In this document: positions 23,694 to 32,585 of the stretch, piece by piece
How the letters are laid out: each line of letters starts with the position of its first letter
How positions within the stretch are numbered: the stretch's first letter is position 1
Program-made: the position numbers and the translations under genes
Source: Cellulomonas sp. Y8
GTDB taxonomy: Bacteria; Actinomycetota; Actinomycetes; Actinomycetales; Cellulomonadaceae
DNA: 64,000 bases
Assembly (NCBI RefSeq): GCF_008033115.1
Contig: NZ_CP041203.1
Coordinates: 2,914,001 to 2,978,000 of the forward strand
Reading direction: 5' to 3'
Notes under the pieces: model-generated
What the model saw: only the letters and a program-made list of their open reading frames with translations
Told to the model about the DNA's origin: nothing
Databases searched by the model: none

Positions 23694-24512
23694 TCATTTG
23701 ACGGCGCCCTGCGTGAGGCCCTTGGCCAGGAATCGTTGGCCCAGGAGCACGAGGACGATGGTGGGAATGGCGGCGATGGTCACACCGGCGAGCGACGCAC
23801 CGAGGTCGGTGCCGGATTCGTCGGTGAGGATCTTGATGCCGACCTGCACGGTTCTCGACGCCGGGGTCTCGGACACCACGAGCGGCCACAGGTAGCCGTT
23901 CCACGCCGCGATCGCGGCCATGAGCGTCACGGTGACGACGGTCGGCCGGCAGAGCGGCACGAGGAACCCGAACAGGAACCGCATCGGGCGGACGCCGTCG
24001 ACGACGGCGGCCTCCTCGATCTCCTTCGGGAACGACAGGAACGTCTGCCGGAGCAGGAAGACGTTGTACGCGGAGACCAGGAACGGCAGGAACACCGCGA
24101 CGACGGTGTCGAACAGCCCGAGCGACCGGATCGTCAAGTAGTTCGCGACGAGGATGGTCTCGCCCGGGATCATCATCGTGAGCAGGATGAACGCGAACAC
24201 GAGGTTGGGGCGGCGCAGCCGGCCGAACACCAGCGCGTACGCCGCGAGCAGCGCGGTGAGCACCTGCGCGGCGGTCTGCGCGAGCGTGACGACGCCCGAG
24301 TTCACCATCTGCCGCAGGATCGGCGCCCGGCCGAGCGCGGCGGTGAAGTTCTCCAGCGAGAATCCGGTCGGCAGCACGTCCCGGAACGTGCCGGTGAGCG
24401 CCTGCCCCGGGCGGAGCGCGGCGAACACGACGTAGAGGACCGGGAGCGCCACGAGCAGGGCGGCGACGGCGAGGTAGGCGATGACGGCCCCGCGGGCCAG
24501 GTGGGCGCGCAT
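23694..24512 (-). CDS. ABC importer permease, UgpE-like
   Basis: 272 residues and six hydrophobic segments, typical of MalG/UgpE-type permeases. The EAA loop that contacts the ATPase is EEAAVVDGVRPMRFLFGFLVPL (about residues 173-194). The C-terminus FLAKGLTQGAVK is the usual end of UgpE-like proteins. ATG 24512 shares one base with the stop of the upstream permease, indicating coupled translation. It forms the heterodimeric channel with the 24512-25429 product. Confidence 0.92.
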   Translation of the reverse strand: MRAHLARGAVIAYLAVAALLVALPVLYVVFAALRPGQALTGTFRDVLPTGFSLENFTAALGRAPILRQMVNSGVVTLAQTAAQVLTALLAAYALVFGRLRRPNLVFAFILLTMMIPGETILVANYLTIRSLGLFDTVVAVFLPFLVSAYNVFLLRQTFLSFPKEIEEAAVVDGVRPMRFLFGFLVPLCRPTVVTVTLMAAIAAWNGYLWPLVVSETPASRTVQVGIKILTDESGTDLGASLAGVTIAAIPTIVLVLLGQRFLAKGLTQGAVK

Positions 24513-25429
24513 CAGTAGTTCACCCGCCGCTCGAGGACCCCGAACTGCACGGCGGTGAGGACCGCGATGACGACGAGCAGGATGATCCCGCGCGCCGACG
24601 CCGCGCCGTAGTCGGCGGTGCCGCCGAACGCCTTGGCCCAGATGTCGAAGACCAGCGTCTGCGTCGCACGCGCAGGTCCGCCGCCCGTGACCACCTGGAT
24701 GATCGTGAACTCGCGCATCGCCTGGACCGACTGCGTGACGACGATGAAGAACAGCGTCGGCGTGATCAGCGGGACCGTGACCGACCGCAGCAGTCGCATC
24801 CGGCCGGCGCCGTCGAGCGCGGCCGCCTCCTCGACGTCGACCGGGATCGCGTCGATCGCGGCGATGAGCAGCAGGGTCACGAACCCGATCGAGATCCACA
24901 CGTCGACGACCACGATCGACACCAGGGCCATCGTCGGCTCGGTGAGCCAGCCCGCCGGCCGACCGGTCAGCGCGATCGCGATCTGGTCGAGCAGGCCGTA
25001 GGTCGGGCTCATCAGCGCGCGGAACGCGAGGCCGGCGACCGCCGCGGACACGGCCATCGGGATCAGCACCGTCGCGCGGGAGAACGCCGTGCCGCGCAGC
25101 CGCCGGGAGAGCGGCACGGCGAGCGCCAGGCCGACGAGCAGCTTGCCCGCGACCGTCAGCAGGACGAACAGGGACGTGACGAGCAGCGTGCGCCGGAAGT
25201 CCGGCGAGCCGAGCATGCTCGCGTAGTTGTCCGCGCCGACGAAGCCCGACGGCCGGCCGAACAGGTCGGAGCTCTGGAACGACAGCACGGTCGTCCGCAG
25301 GAGCGGCCAGTAGTTGAACGCGAGCAGCGCCACGACGGTGGGCGCGAGCGCCCAGTACGCCCAGGCCCGCGGTCTGCTGCGTGACCCGGCGCGCCCCCTG
25401 GGGGGCCGGGTCGCGACGACGTGCTGCAT
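24512..25429 (-). CDS. ABC importer permease, UgpA-like
   Basis: 305 residues, MalF/UgpA-type: six hydrophobic segments, an N-terminal cytoplasmic basic stretch, FNYWPLLRTTVLSF, and the EAA loop EEAAALDGAGRMRLL (about residues 199-213). The ATG has GGAGGA four bases upstream. First gene of the importer operon, divergent from the PiT gene across about 225 bp. The order (UgpA, UgpE, UgpB) plus the adjacent glycerophosphodiesterase and phosphate genes support glycerol-3-phosphate or a glycerophosphodiester as substrate; another sugar cannot be excluded. Confidence 0.92.
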   Translation of the reverse strand: MQHVVATRPPRGRAGSRSRPRAWAYWALAPTVVALLAFNYWPLLRTTVLSFQSSDLFGRPSGFVGADNYASMLGSPDFRRTLLVTSLFVLLTVAGKLLVGLALAVPLSRRLRGTAFSRATVLIPMAVSAAVAGLAFRALMSPTYGLLDQIAIALTGRPAGWLTEPTMALVSIVVVDVWISIGFVTLLLIAAIDAIPVDVEEAAALDGAGRMRLLRSVTVPLITPTLFFIVVTQSVQAMREFTIIQVVTGGGPARATQTLVFDIWAKAFGGTADYGAASARGIILLVVIAVLTAVQFGVLERRVNY

Positions 25430-25609
25430 GGATCCTCCGAGTCGTCCCGTCTCCGCGGCAATGCGGAGTTACAAATGCTTTGCGGTCCACCCAAACGGGG
25501 TCGAAGTGGACATCCGGGCAATCGACGATAAACGCCGGTGCATTCGGATCGGCTTGCTCCGGACCGTACACTGATGAGTAGCATGTGACAACAGTCGAGA
25601 GCGCTCCGG

Positions 25610-25641
25610 TGACGTTTGCGAGAGCGCGTACGCAAATGTCA
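25610..25641. promoter_or_regulatory. Inverted repeat just upstream of the PiT gene
   Basis: Arms TGACGTTTGCG (25610-25620) and CGCAAATGTCA (25631-25641) match at 10 of 11 positions around a 10-nt centre, ending a few bases before the GGGGAGG ribosome site. A second perfect 8-bp palindrome GAGCGCTC lies at 25599-25606. On the other side, facing the importer, CAAATGCTTTG is also palindromic. These are candidate operators for the LacI protein or another regulator, or a leader hairpin. Confidence 0.4.
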
Positions 25642-25654
25642 CGGGGAGGTCACG

Positions 25655-26614
25655 GTGCAGGCAGCGCTGCTGGTCGCAGCGGGCGTGCTCGCGCTCGTCT
25701 ACGGCTCCAACGCGGGCGCGACGATCGCGGCGACGAGCCTGCGCGTGCACGGCGGCCGGCCCTGGCTGGCGCTCGTCGCACTGGGGTCGGCGGTCGCCGT
25801 CGCGCCCCTGGTGCTGGGCACCGCGGTGGCGAGCACGGTCGCGCACGAGCTCGTCCCGTCGAGCGGCGACCCGCACGCGGACCGCGTGGTGTTCCTGGCC
25901 GCGGTCGTCGCCGCGCTGGTGGTGACCGGGGTGCTGAGCCGCTGGGGCCAGCCGACCAGCCTGACGCTCGCGCTGATCGCCGGGATCGCGGGCGGCGGGC
26001 TCGGCGCGGGGCAGGCGATGGGGTGGTCCGCGATCGGGCGGGTGCTGGCGCTGGTGGCGGTCGCGCCGTTCGTCGGCCTGGCGTTCGCGGCCGCGCTGCA
26101 CCGGCTGTCGGCCGCCTGGCGGGTGTCGCCCGGTGCCGTGCGGCGCTGGCACGTCGGGTCCTACGGCCTGCTGTGCGTCGCCTTCGGGTCGAACGACGCG
26201 CAGAAGCTGCTGGCGATCGTGGCGGTGGCGTCCGCTCCGGGCGCGGCCACGGTCGACCCGGTGCTGTGGCAGCTGCTGCTCTGCGGCGGGCTGTTCACGC
26301 TCGGCGCGGCTGTCGGGCTCGGGCGGATGGAGCGCACCGTCAACCGCGGCATCCTCGCCGTCCGCGGCCTCGACGCCGTGACCACGCAGACGACGACGGC
26401 CGTCGTGATGCTCGCCAGCTCCGGGGTCGGCAGCCCCGTCGGCATGGCGCAGACGCTCTCCGGCTCCCTCGTGGGCGCCGGGCTCGCACGAGGGAGAGGG
26501 AAGGTCCGATGGGAGTACGCCGGGAGGGTCGCACTGGCCTGGGCGCTGACGGTGCCCGCGAGCGTCGTGGTGGCGGGCTGCGTCGCGTGGGGCGCCGGGC
26601 TCGTCGCCGGATGA
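25655..26614 (+). CDS. PiT-family inorganic phosphate transporter
   Basis: 319 residues with about nine to ten membrane segments. Duplicated PiT signatures are present: YGSNAGATIAAT near the N-terminus and AFGSNDAQK in the middle, with SSGVGSPVGMAQTLSGSLVGAG near the end, a variant of the second GANDVANA-type half. Imports phosphate (or metal-phosphate) with protons or sodium. GTG 25655 is placed by the GGGGAGG ribosome site; earlier in-frame starts lie within the inverted repeat. It overlaps the DUF47 gene by 4 nt (ATGA), the standard pairing for low-affinity phosphate uptake. Confidence 0.9.
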   Translation: MQAALLVAAGVLALVYGSNAGATIAATSLRVHGGRPWLALVALGSAVAVAPLVLGTAVASTVAHELVPSSGDPHADRVVFLAAVVAALVVTGVLSRWGQPTSLTLALIAGIAGGGLGAGQAMGWSAIGRVLALVAVAPFVGLAFAAALHRLSAAWRVSPGAVRRWHVGSYGLLCVAFGSNDAQKLLAIVAVASAPGAATVDPVLWQLLLCGGLFTLGAAVGLGRMERTVNRGILAVRGLDAVTTQTTTAVVMLASSGVGSPVGMAQTLSGSLVGAGLARGRGKVRWEYAGRVALAWALTVPASVVVAGCVAWGAGLVAG

Positions 26615-27234
26615 GGCGGTTGGCACGCGGCATCTCGGGCGCGGCGCGGGACGACCTGGTCGACGGGCTCGTCGGGCAGCTGCGCGCGACCGAGGAGGCG
26701 TGCGACGTGGCGCTGCGGCTGGCGCGGGGATCGGTGTCGGCGGGCGCCGCGCGCGAGGAGGTGGCGGCCGTCGAGCACGAGGGCGACGCGTGGCGGGCGC
26801 ACGTCGTCGAGTCGCTGACCCGCGCGCTGACGTCGTACCTCGACCGGGAGGACCTGTTCACGTACTCGCGGGCGGTCGACGACGTGCTCGACAACCTGCG
26901 GGACTTCGTGCGGGAGGTGGACCTGTACGGGGTGACGCCGGGGCCCGACTGGGTGCTGGTCCTCGAGCGGATCCGGGACGGGGCGCGGGCGCTGCGCGCG
27001 GCGACCGAGTGGCTGCGGCGGGACGTGGGGCGGGTGTCGGTGGCGGCGCTCGCGGCCAAGAAGGCGCCGGTGCGGACGCAGTACCAGCTGGCGATGGCGC
27101 GGCTTCTGGCGGAGCCGCTGACGTCGGAGACGCTGCGGCGGCGGGAGGTGCTGCGGCGGCTGGACATCGTGGGGCTGCGGTTGTCGGAGGCGGCCGATCA
27201 CCTCGCGACCGCGGCGATCAAGCGGGGGACGTAG
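26611..27234 (+). CDS. DUF47 (PhoU-like) PiT accessory protein
   Basis: 207 residues, almost entirely helical. DUF47/PhoU hallmarks: VAAVEHEGDAWRAHVVESLTRAL and DREDLFTYSRAVDDVLDNLRDF, the E.EGD and DREDI motifs that bind metal and regulate phosphate transporters. ATG 26611 overlaps the PiT stop by 4 nt, so the two proteins are made together. The likely role is gating or regulation of the neighbouring transporter at the membrane face. Confidence 0.92.
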   Translation: MRRLARGISGAARDDLVDGLVGQLRATEEACDVALRLARGSVSAGAAREEVAAVEHEGDAWRAHVVESLTRALTSYLDREDLFTYSRAVDDVLDNLRDFVREVDLYGVTPGPDWVLVLERIRDGARALRAATEWLRRDVGRVSVAALAAKKAPVRTQYQLAMARLLAEPLTSETLRRREVLRRLDIVGLRLSEAADHLATAAIKRGT

Positions 27235-27422
27235 CGCAACAGGTTCACCGCACAGGCCGGAGCGCGCACCCGTCAGGGGACGCGAACGGTCTAACCGGGT
27301 CTGGGTGAGTGCGCCGGATGGGTGGCGTTCCTCGAATCACCCACGGGTGCCTCATCGCCTCTGGTTTGTTCGCCTCGGCCCTGACCGCGGGGCGGCGAAG
27401 CTAGTTCGAGGCAGGGGACACG

Positions 27423-30400
27423 ATGCTCGCGAGGTTCACGACGATCGCCACGACGGCGGTGCTGGCGGTGACGCTCGCGGCACCGACCGCGACGGCGGAC
27501 CAGCCCCCGGCCGGAACGGGTGGTAGGTCGTCTGAGGGGTCTCCTTTCGTCCAGAGCGTGATCCGGGCGGGGGAGCAGGCGCCGGTGGCGCGCTCCGCCG
27601 ACACTCGGGCGGTCGAGGCCCCATCGCTGGTGACGATCACGTTCTCGGAGTTCCCCTCGGGGACGTACGTCACGAACCAGTACCGCGAGTGGGGGATCGA
27701 CTTCGGCGGTGACGATCCGTTCATCACCGGAGACGGCTCGAATCCGACCAGCCCGGTGCTGTCGGGTACCCCGACCTACCAGGGTGAGATCGAGGGCTAC
27801 TTCAGGACGCCCTCCGGTGCCGTTCGCACGGTTGATCACCTCCAACTCGACGTCGGCTACATCGACGATCCCGGCAGCGTCGAGGTCACGACCTATGGCC
27901 AGGACGGTGGGGAGCTCCTCACCGTCGCGGCGGACGAGCTGGGCATCGCCCGCATCGTGATCGACCAGCCCGGCATGGCGGCGTTCCGCGTGTACGCGGT
28001 CGAGAACGAGACAGCCGGCTTTGCCGTCGACAACGTGACGTTCCCGGTCGACGGCGACGTCCCGGGGATCACGCGGCCCGTCGGCGAGACGTTCGGGTCG
28101 GCGCCCCACTTCTCGTTCGCCGCCGACCCGGTCAACACCGCGACGGGCAACTTCGTGCTGCCGGTGACGGACCTGCGGATGCCCGCGTCGCCGCTCCTCA
28201 CATGGGAGCGGACGTACAACGCGCTCGACGTGCGGGCCGGCGCTCTGGGCCAGGGGTGGGCGGTCGCGCAGCTGAGTCGGCTCGAGGTTGCAGACGGCGG
28301 TGGCGGACCGGTTCCGACGCGCGCGGCGGCTGGCGAGGTCGTCTACGTCGACCCGGCGGGTGCGAGATGGAGCATCGTGCAGGACGGCAACGGCTGGTCG
28401 GTCCCCATCGGCCTCCACGCAGAGCTCGTCCAGCTGGAGGACGGTTGGGCGCTGACTTTCCGCGACGGCACATCGATCCGGTACGACGCCGACGGGCGCC
28501 AGATCGAGGTGCACGCCGACGCGGAGATGGCGACATACACCTACGACGAGAGTGGGCGCCTGGTCACCGTCGACGCGCAGAACGGCGACTCCCTCAACCT
28601 GCGCTACGACGAGGTGTGGGCGGACCAGGTCGCGGCCGTCGCGACGTCGGACGGTCGCGAGGTGCTCTACGCGTACGACGATGCCGGCCTGCTGACCCGC
28701 ACGACCGACGCCGTGGGAGCCGTCACGGAGTTCTCGCACGGCGCGGACGGTCGTATCGCGACCATCACCGACCCGGACGGGTACGTGGCGCTCAGCACGA
28801 GGTACGACGCCGACGGGCGCGTCGACACGCAGGAGCTCGCCAACGGGAACACGCTCCGCTTCGTCTACGACACGGAGAACCGGGTCACCACGGTCGTCGA
28901 GGGCGACGGCAGCGAGGTGGTCTACACGCACGACCAGGACGGCCGTGCGGTCCGGGTGGAGGGTCCTGACGGCGCCGCGGTCGAGCGGGAGTGGGACGAC
29001 GCAGACCGCCTGGTGGGCGGCACGCAACGTGACGGGACCGAGTTCTCGCAGACCGTCGACGCCGCAGGCAACGTGGTCGAGAGCACCCTGGCGGGTGCCA
29101 CGACGCGGTGGACCTACGACGACCTGAACCGGGTCACATCCGAGACTGACGCGCTCGCCAACACCACCACCTACGCGTACGACGGCGACAACCGTCAGCC
29201 GAGCACGGTCACCGACCCTCTGGGCGCGGTCACAACGTACGAGCTGGCGAACGGAGTCGTGGTCGCGTCGACCGACCCGGACGGGTATCGGACTGCCCTC
29301 GAGGTCGACGCGCGAGGGCTACCCGTAGCATCCGTCGAGCCCGGCGGCGCGCGCACCACGTGGCTCTACGACGAGGCGGGGCGCCTGCTCAGCACGACCG
29401 ACCCGATGGGGGGTGTGACCTCGACGACCTACGACGCCGCGGGGCGCGTCCTCTCGACCACGGACGCGGTCGGCGCCACGACGACGAACACGTACTCGGC
29501 TGCCGGGCGGCTGCTGTCGACCACCGACCCGACGGGCGCGCGGCAGGAGTGGGAGTACGACGCCGCGGGACAGGTCGTCTCCACCACGGACCGGAGCGGT
29601 CGCACCACCACGTACGCGTACAGCCCTCAGGGCGACCTGCTGTCGGTCGAGGGGCCGGCGGGCGAGAGCTCCCTCGAGTACGACGCCTACGGGCGTGTGG
29701 TCGCGTCGACGACCTCCGACGGGACGCGGTCCGAGACCGCTTACGACGTGGAGGGGCGCGCGACCAGCAGCAGCACCGGCGACGCCGCGACAGCGCTCCA
29801 GTACGACGCCCGGGGCAACGTGACCGCCTCCACCGATGCTGACGGTGCCGTCACCCGTTACGGGTACGACCTGCTGGACCGGGAGATCGAGAACGTCGCC
29901 CCCGACGGCACGACGACGTCGACAGCCTACGACGCCGCTGGTCGCGCGGTGACCGTGACCACCCCGGACGGGACGACGACGAGCATCTACTCGCCGGGCG
30001 GGCGCCTGCTGAGCAGCACCGCGTCCGACGGCGGGGTTACGGTCTACGGATACGACGAGGCCGGGGACCAGACCAGCGTCACGTCGCCCTCCGGCCGGGT
30101 GACGCGGACCGAGCACGATGCCGTGCACCGACCGGTCGCGGTGACCTCGCCGAGTGGACTCCAGTCGCGCACGGAGTACGACGCGGTCGGACGCGTCGTC
30201 GCCACGGTCGACGCCGCCGGGCGCCGAACGGCGCAGTCGTACGACCTGCGCGGTGACCTCGTCGCGATCACTGCCGCAGACGGGGGTGAGCGGCACTTCA
30301 GCTATACGCCGGACGGGAGCCTCGCGACGTCGACGGACGCGAACGGGGCGACGACGAGCTACGCATTCGACGACGCCGGACATGTCCAGGCCGTCACCGA

Positions 30401-32585
30401 CCCGCTCGGGCGGACCACGATGTACGAGGTCGACTCGGCTGGGCGCGAGACCGCCGTGGTCGATCCGTTGGGCCGCCGGACCGAGCACCGCTACGACGCT
30501 CGTGGGAACCGCGTGCAGACGACACTGCCCGACGGGACGGTGCAGGACCGTACGTTCAGCGCGAACGACCAGGTGCTCTCCGTCGAGGCGAGCGACGGGA
30601 CCTCGGTGAGCCACACGTACGACGAGGCGGGCCGTGTCGCGACGAGCACCTCGTCGGCGGGCACCACGTCCTACGCCTACGAGAACGGTCGGCTGGCGTC
30701 GGCGACGCAGGACGACGGATCCGCAGTGTCGTACCAGTACGACGCGGCGGGGCGTCGCACGAGCATCACCTACCCCGACGGCGGCGTCGCGCAGTACGCG
30801 TACGACGCCGACGGGCTCCTGACCTCCGTCGTCGACGAGAACGGCGAGCGCACGCAGTACGAGCTCGACGCGGACGGCAGTGTCGTCCGAGCGCTTTTCC
30901 CCGGAGGCGTCGAGCGCCGCTACGCGTACGTCGCGGGGGAGCTCACCCAGTACACCGAGGTCCGGGACGGGCGGGCCCGCACGACGACCATCGTGCGAGA
31001 CGCGGCCGGCCGCGTCGCTTCGGAGTCGACCGGCCTCATCACGCGGCGCTACACCTACGACAAGGCCGGACAGCTGGTGGCCGGGTCCGGTGTCCTGGGC
31101 GAGCCGATCCGGTTCAGCTACGACGCCGCGGGCAACCGCACCTCGATCGGCCGGCTGCTGCTGATTACGCGCCTGACCTACGACGACGCCGACCAGCTCG
31201 TGCGGTCGCAGACCGGGCTTCTGACCGTGCGCTACGCCTACGACGCACAGGGCAACATGGTGTCGACGAGCGGCGCCGGCGTCGCCCAGCAGGTCGCGTA
31301 CGACGGCCTGGGTCAGCCGGTCTCGACGACGATCGGCGCAGGTTCGGCGGCGGTGCGCTACACCGCGAGCTACACCGGCAACGGGCTGCTCGCCGACCTC
31401 ACCCGCACCGTCGGTCGATCGGCGACGAGCACCGACTACACGTGGTCCGCCGACGCCGTCCCCCAGCTGCTCGCGCAGAGCGGACCGGACGCCGCCGATT
31501 TCACCTACGGCTACGACCGCATCAGCGCGAGCAGCGACGGGGCCACTGCTGTCTTCAGCGTGGACGCCTCCGGGTCGCCGCTCCAGACGGCGCAGACCCG
31601 GGACTGGGTCCAGGGCGTGACGTACGACGTGCTCGGCGCCGGCATCGGCGTCCCGACCACGGCCCAGCCGACCTTCGGCTACCGCGGCGAGCTCGTCCTC
31701 GGGACGACCGTGTACCTGCGCGACCGGTCCTACGACGCGACGACCGGTCGGTTCACGACCCGCGACCCGCTGGACGGCATCGCCGGGACCGCGGGCGCCA
31801 ACAACGGGTACGTCTACGGCTTCAACGACCCCGTCAACCACGTCGACCCTCTAGGGCAGCGCGCGGTCTCCGACGCGGCGTACTCGCTCCCGGCGCTCGG
31901 CGGCCAGGCAGGGTGCACGCAGGCGTCGGGCTACAAGCGTCAGTGGGGCTGCTTCCAGGGCCGCAACCTCCGCACCCGTGGCTACCTCGCGCTTCCGGAC
32001 GCGATCGGGCGTGACTACGCGCTCGCGAGCATCGCGTGGCAGGCGTACTGGAAGTCGAGCCGGCCCGAGCGCGCCGCGCAGATGTTCACGGTCCGCGAGC
32101 TCAACGACCGCCGTCTGTCTTTCTGGCAGCGCGTCTTCGGCGGCAACCGCGCGGTCGCCGACGGGATGGACTGGGAGGTGGGCCCGGCTGGTGGGTGGCG
32201 CATCGACATCGTCACAGACGAGTCGGGGATCTTCGAGGTCAAGCGATGGGCCGGTGGGGCCAACAGTGCGGCGGTCAGGACGCAGCTGGCTGGGTACGTC
32301 GCCGGGGGAGGGGCTCTCGGTGTCGCCTTCGCACCTTCGTACGAGCTGGCCGACTGGGCCAACATGTTCTACGTGTACCAGAACATGGTCGACTTCACGC
32401 CTGACCAGGTCGTGGTCTGGGGTGACCCCAGCACCCCCGGCGCCGTCTGGTTCGACACCGCCGACAAGGTGAGCCGCGACGTCCGCACCAAGGCGCAGCT
32501 GAAGTACAACGCCGAGGAACTCGGTCGCTTCTTGGGGATCCCGCTCCCGGTGCCGCTCCCCGTGACTGTCCCGGTGCCCGTGTGA
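27423..32585 (+). CDS. RHS/YD-repeat polymorphic toxin with C-terminal PD-(D/E)XK nuclease
   Basis: 1720 residues. A signal peptide (about 1-26) is followed by a beta-sandwich-like domain (about 65-215) and a DUF6531-like opening (DPVNTATGNFVLP, about 238-250). Dozens of YD repeats (G.LTYDAAGR-like, about 375-1440) form the cocoon, ending in the RHS core closure YLRDRSYDATTGRFTTRDPLDG...DPLG (to about residue 1478). The last 240 residues are the variable toxin: WRID (Asp 1595) ... FEVKRW (Glu 1605, Lys 1607) is a PD-(D/E)XK nuclease core. ATG 27423 has AGGGGAC upstream. The stop overlaps the next gene by 4 nt; that gene is the likely immunity protein. Contact-dependent or secreted killing of competitors is family knowledge. 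Confidence 0.9.
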   Translation: MLARFTTIATTAVLAVTLAAPTATADQPPAGTGGRSSEGSPFVQSVIRAGEQAPVARSADTRAVEAPSLVTITFSEFPSGTYVTNQYREWGIDFGGDDPFITGDGSNPTSPVLSGTPTYQGEIEGYFRTPSGAVRTVDHLQLDVGYIDDPGSVEVTTYGQDGGELLTVAADELGIARIVIDQPGMAAFRVYAVENETAGFAVDNVTFPVDGDVPGITRPVGETFGSAPHFSFAADPVNTATGNFVLPVTDLRMPASPLLTWERTYNALDVRAGALGQGWAVAQLSRLEVADGGGGPVPTRAAAGEVVYVDPAGARWSIVQDGNGWSVPIGLHAELVQLEDGWALTFRDGTSIRYDADGRQIEVHADAEMATYTYDESGRLVTVDAQNGDSLNLRYDEVWADQVAAVATSDGREVLYAYDDAGLLTRTTDAVGAVTEFSHGADGRIATITDPDGYVALSTRYDADGRVDTQELANGNTLRFVYDTENRVTTVVEGDGSEVVYTHDQDGRAVRVEGPDGAAVEREWDDADRLVGGTQRDGTEFSQTVDAAGNVVESTLAGATTRWTYDDLNRVTSETDALANTTTYAYDGDNRQPSTVTDPLGAVTTYELANGVVVASTDPDGYRTALEVDARGLPVASVEPGGARTTWLYDEAGRLLSTTDPMGGVTSTTYDAAGRVLSTTDAVGATTTNTYSAAGRLLSTTDPTGARQEWEYDAAGQVVSTTDRSGRTTTYAYSPQGDLLSVEGPAGESSLEYDAYGRVVASTTSDGTRSETAYDVEGRATSSSTGDAATALQYDARGNVTASTDADGAVTRYGYDLLDREIENVAPDGTTTSTAYDAAGRAVTVTTPDGTTTSIYSPGGRLLSSTASDGGVTVYGYDEAGDQTSVTSPSGRVTRTEHDAVHRPVAVTSPSGLQSRTEYDAVGRVVATVDAAGRRTAQSYDLRGDLVAITAADGGERHFSYTPDGSLATSTDANGATTSYAFDDAGHVQAVTDPLGRTTMYEVDSAGRETAVVDPLGRRTEHRYDARGNRVQTTLPDGTVQDRTFSANDQVLSVEASDGTSVSHTYDEAGRVATSTSSAGTTSYAYENGRLASATQDDGSAVSYQYDAAGRRTSITYPDGGVAQYAYDADGLLTSVVDENGERTQYELDADGSVVRALFPGGVERRYAYVAGELTQYTEVRDGRARTTTIVRDAAGRVASESTGLITRRYTYDKAGQLVAGSGVLGEPIRFSYDAAGNRTSIGRLLLITRLTYDDADQLVRSQTGLLTVRYAYDAQGNMVSTSGAGVAQQVAYDGLGQPVSTTIGAGSAAVRYTASYTGNGLLADLTRTVGRSATSTDYTWSADAVPQLLAQSGPDAADFTYGYDRISASSDGATAVFSVDASGSPLQTAQTRDWVQGVTYDVLGAGIGVPTTAQPTFGYRGELVLGTTVYLRDRSYDATTGRFTTRDPLDGIAGTAGANNGYVYGFNDPVNHVDPLGQRAVSDAAYSLPALGGQAGCTQASGYKRQWGCFQGRNLRTRGYLALPDAIGRDYALASIAWQAYWKSSRPERAAQMFTVRELNDRRLSFWQRVFGGNRAVADGMDWEVGPAGGWRIDIVTDESGIFEVKRWAGGANSAAVRTQLAGYVAGGGALGVAFAPSYELADWANMFYVYQNMVDFTPDQVVVWGDPSTPGAVWFDTADKVSRDVRTKAQLKYNAEELGRFLGIPLPVPLPVTVPVPV

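Noticed and set aside
29319..31841. 840-residue open frame antisense to the RHS gene
   Set aside because: Arg/Val/Asp-rich, without domains, and it mirrors the periodic YD-repeat codons of the plus strand; an effect of GC-rich repeats.
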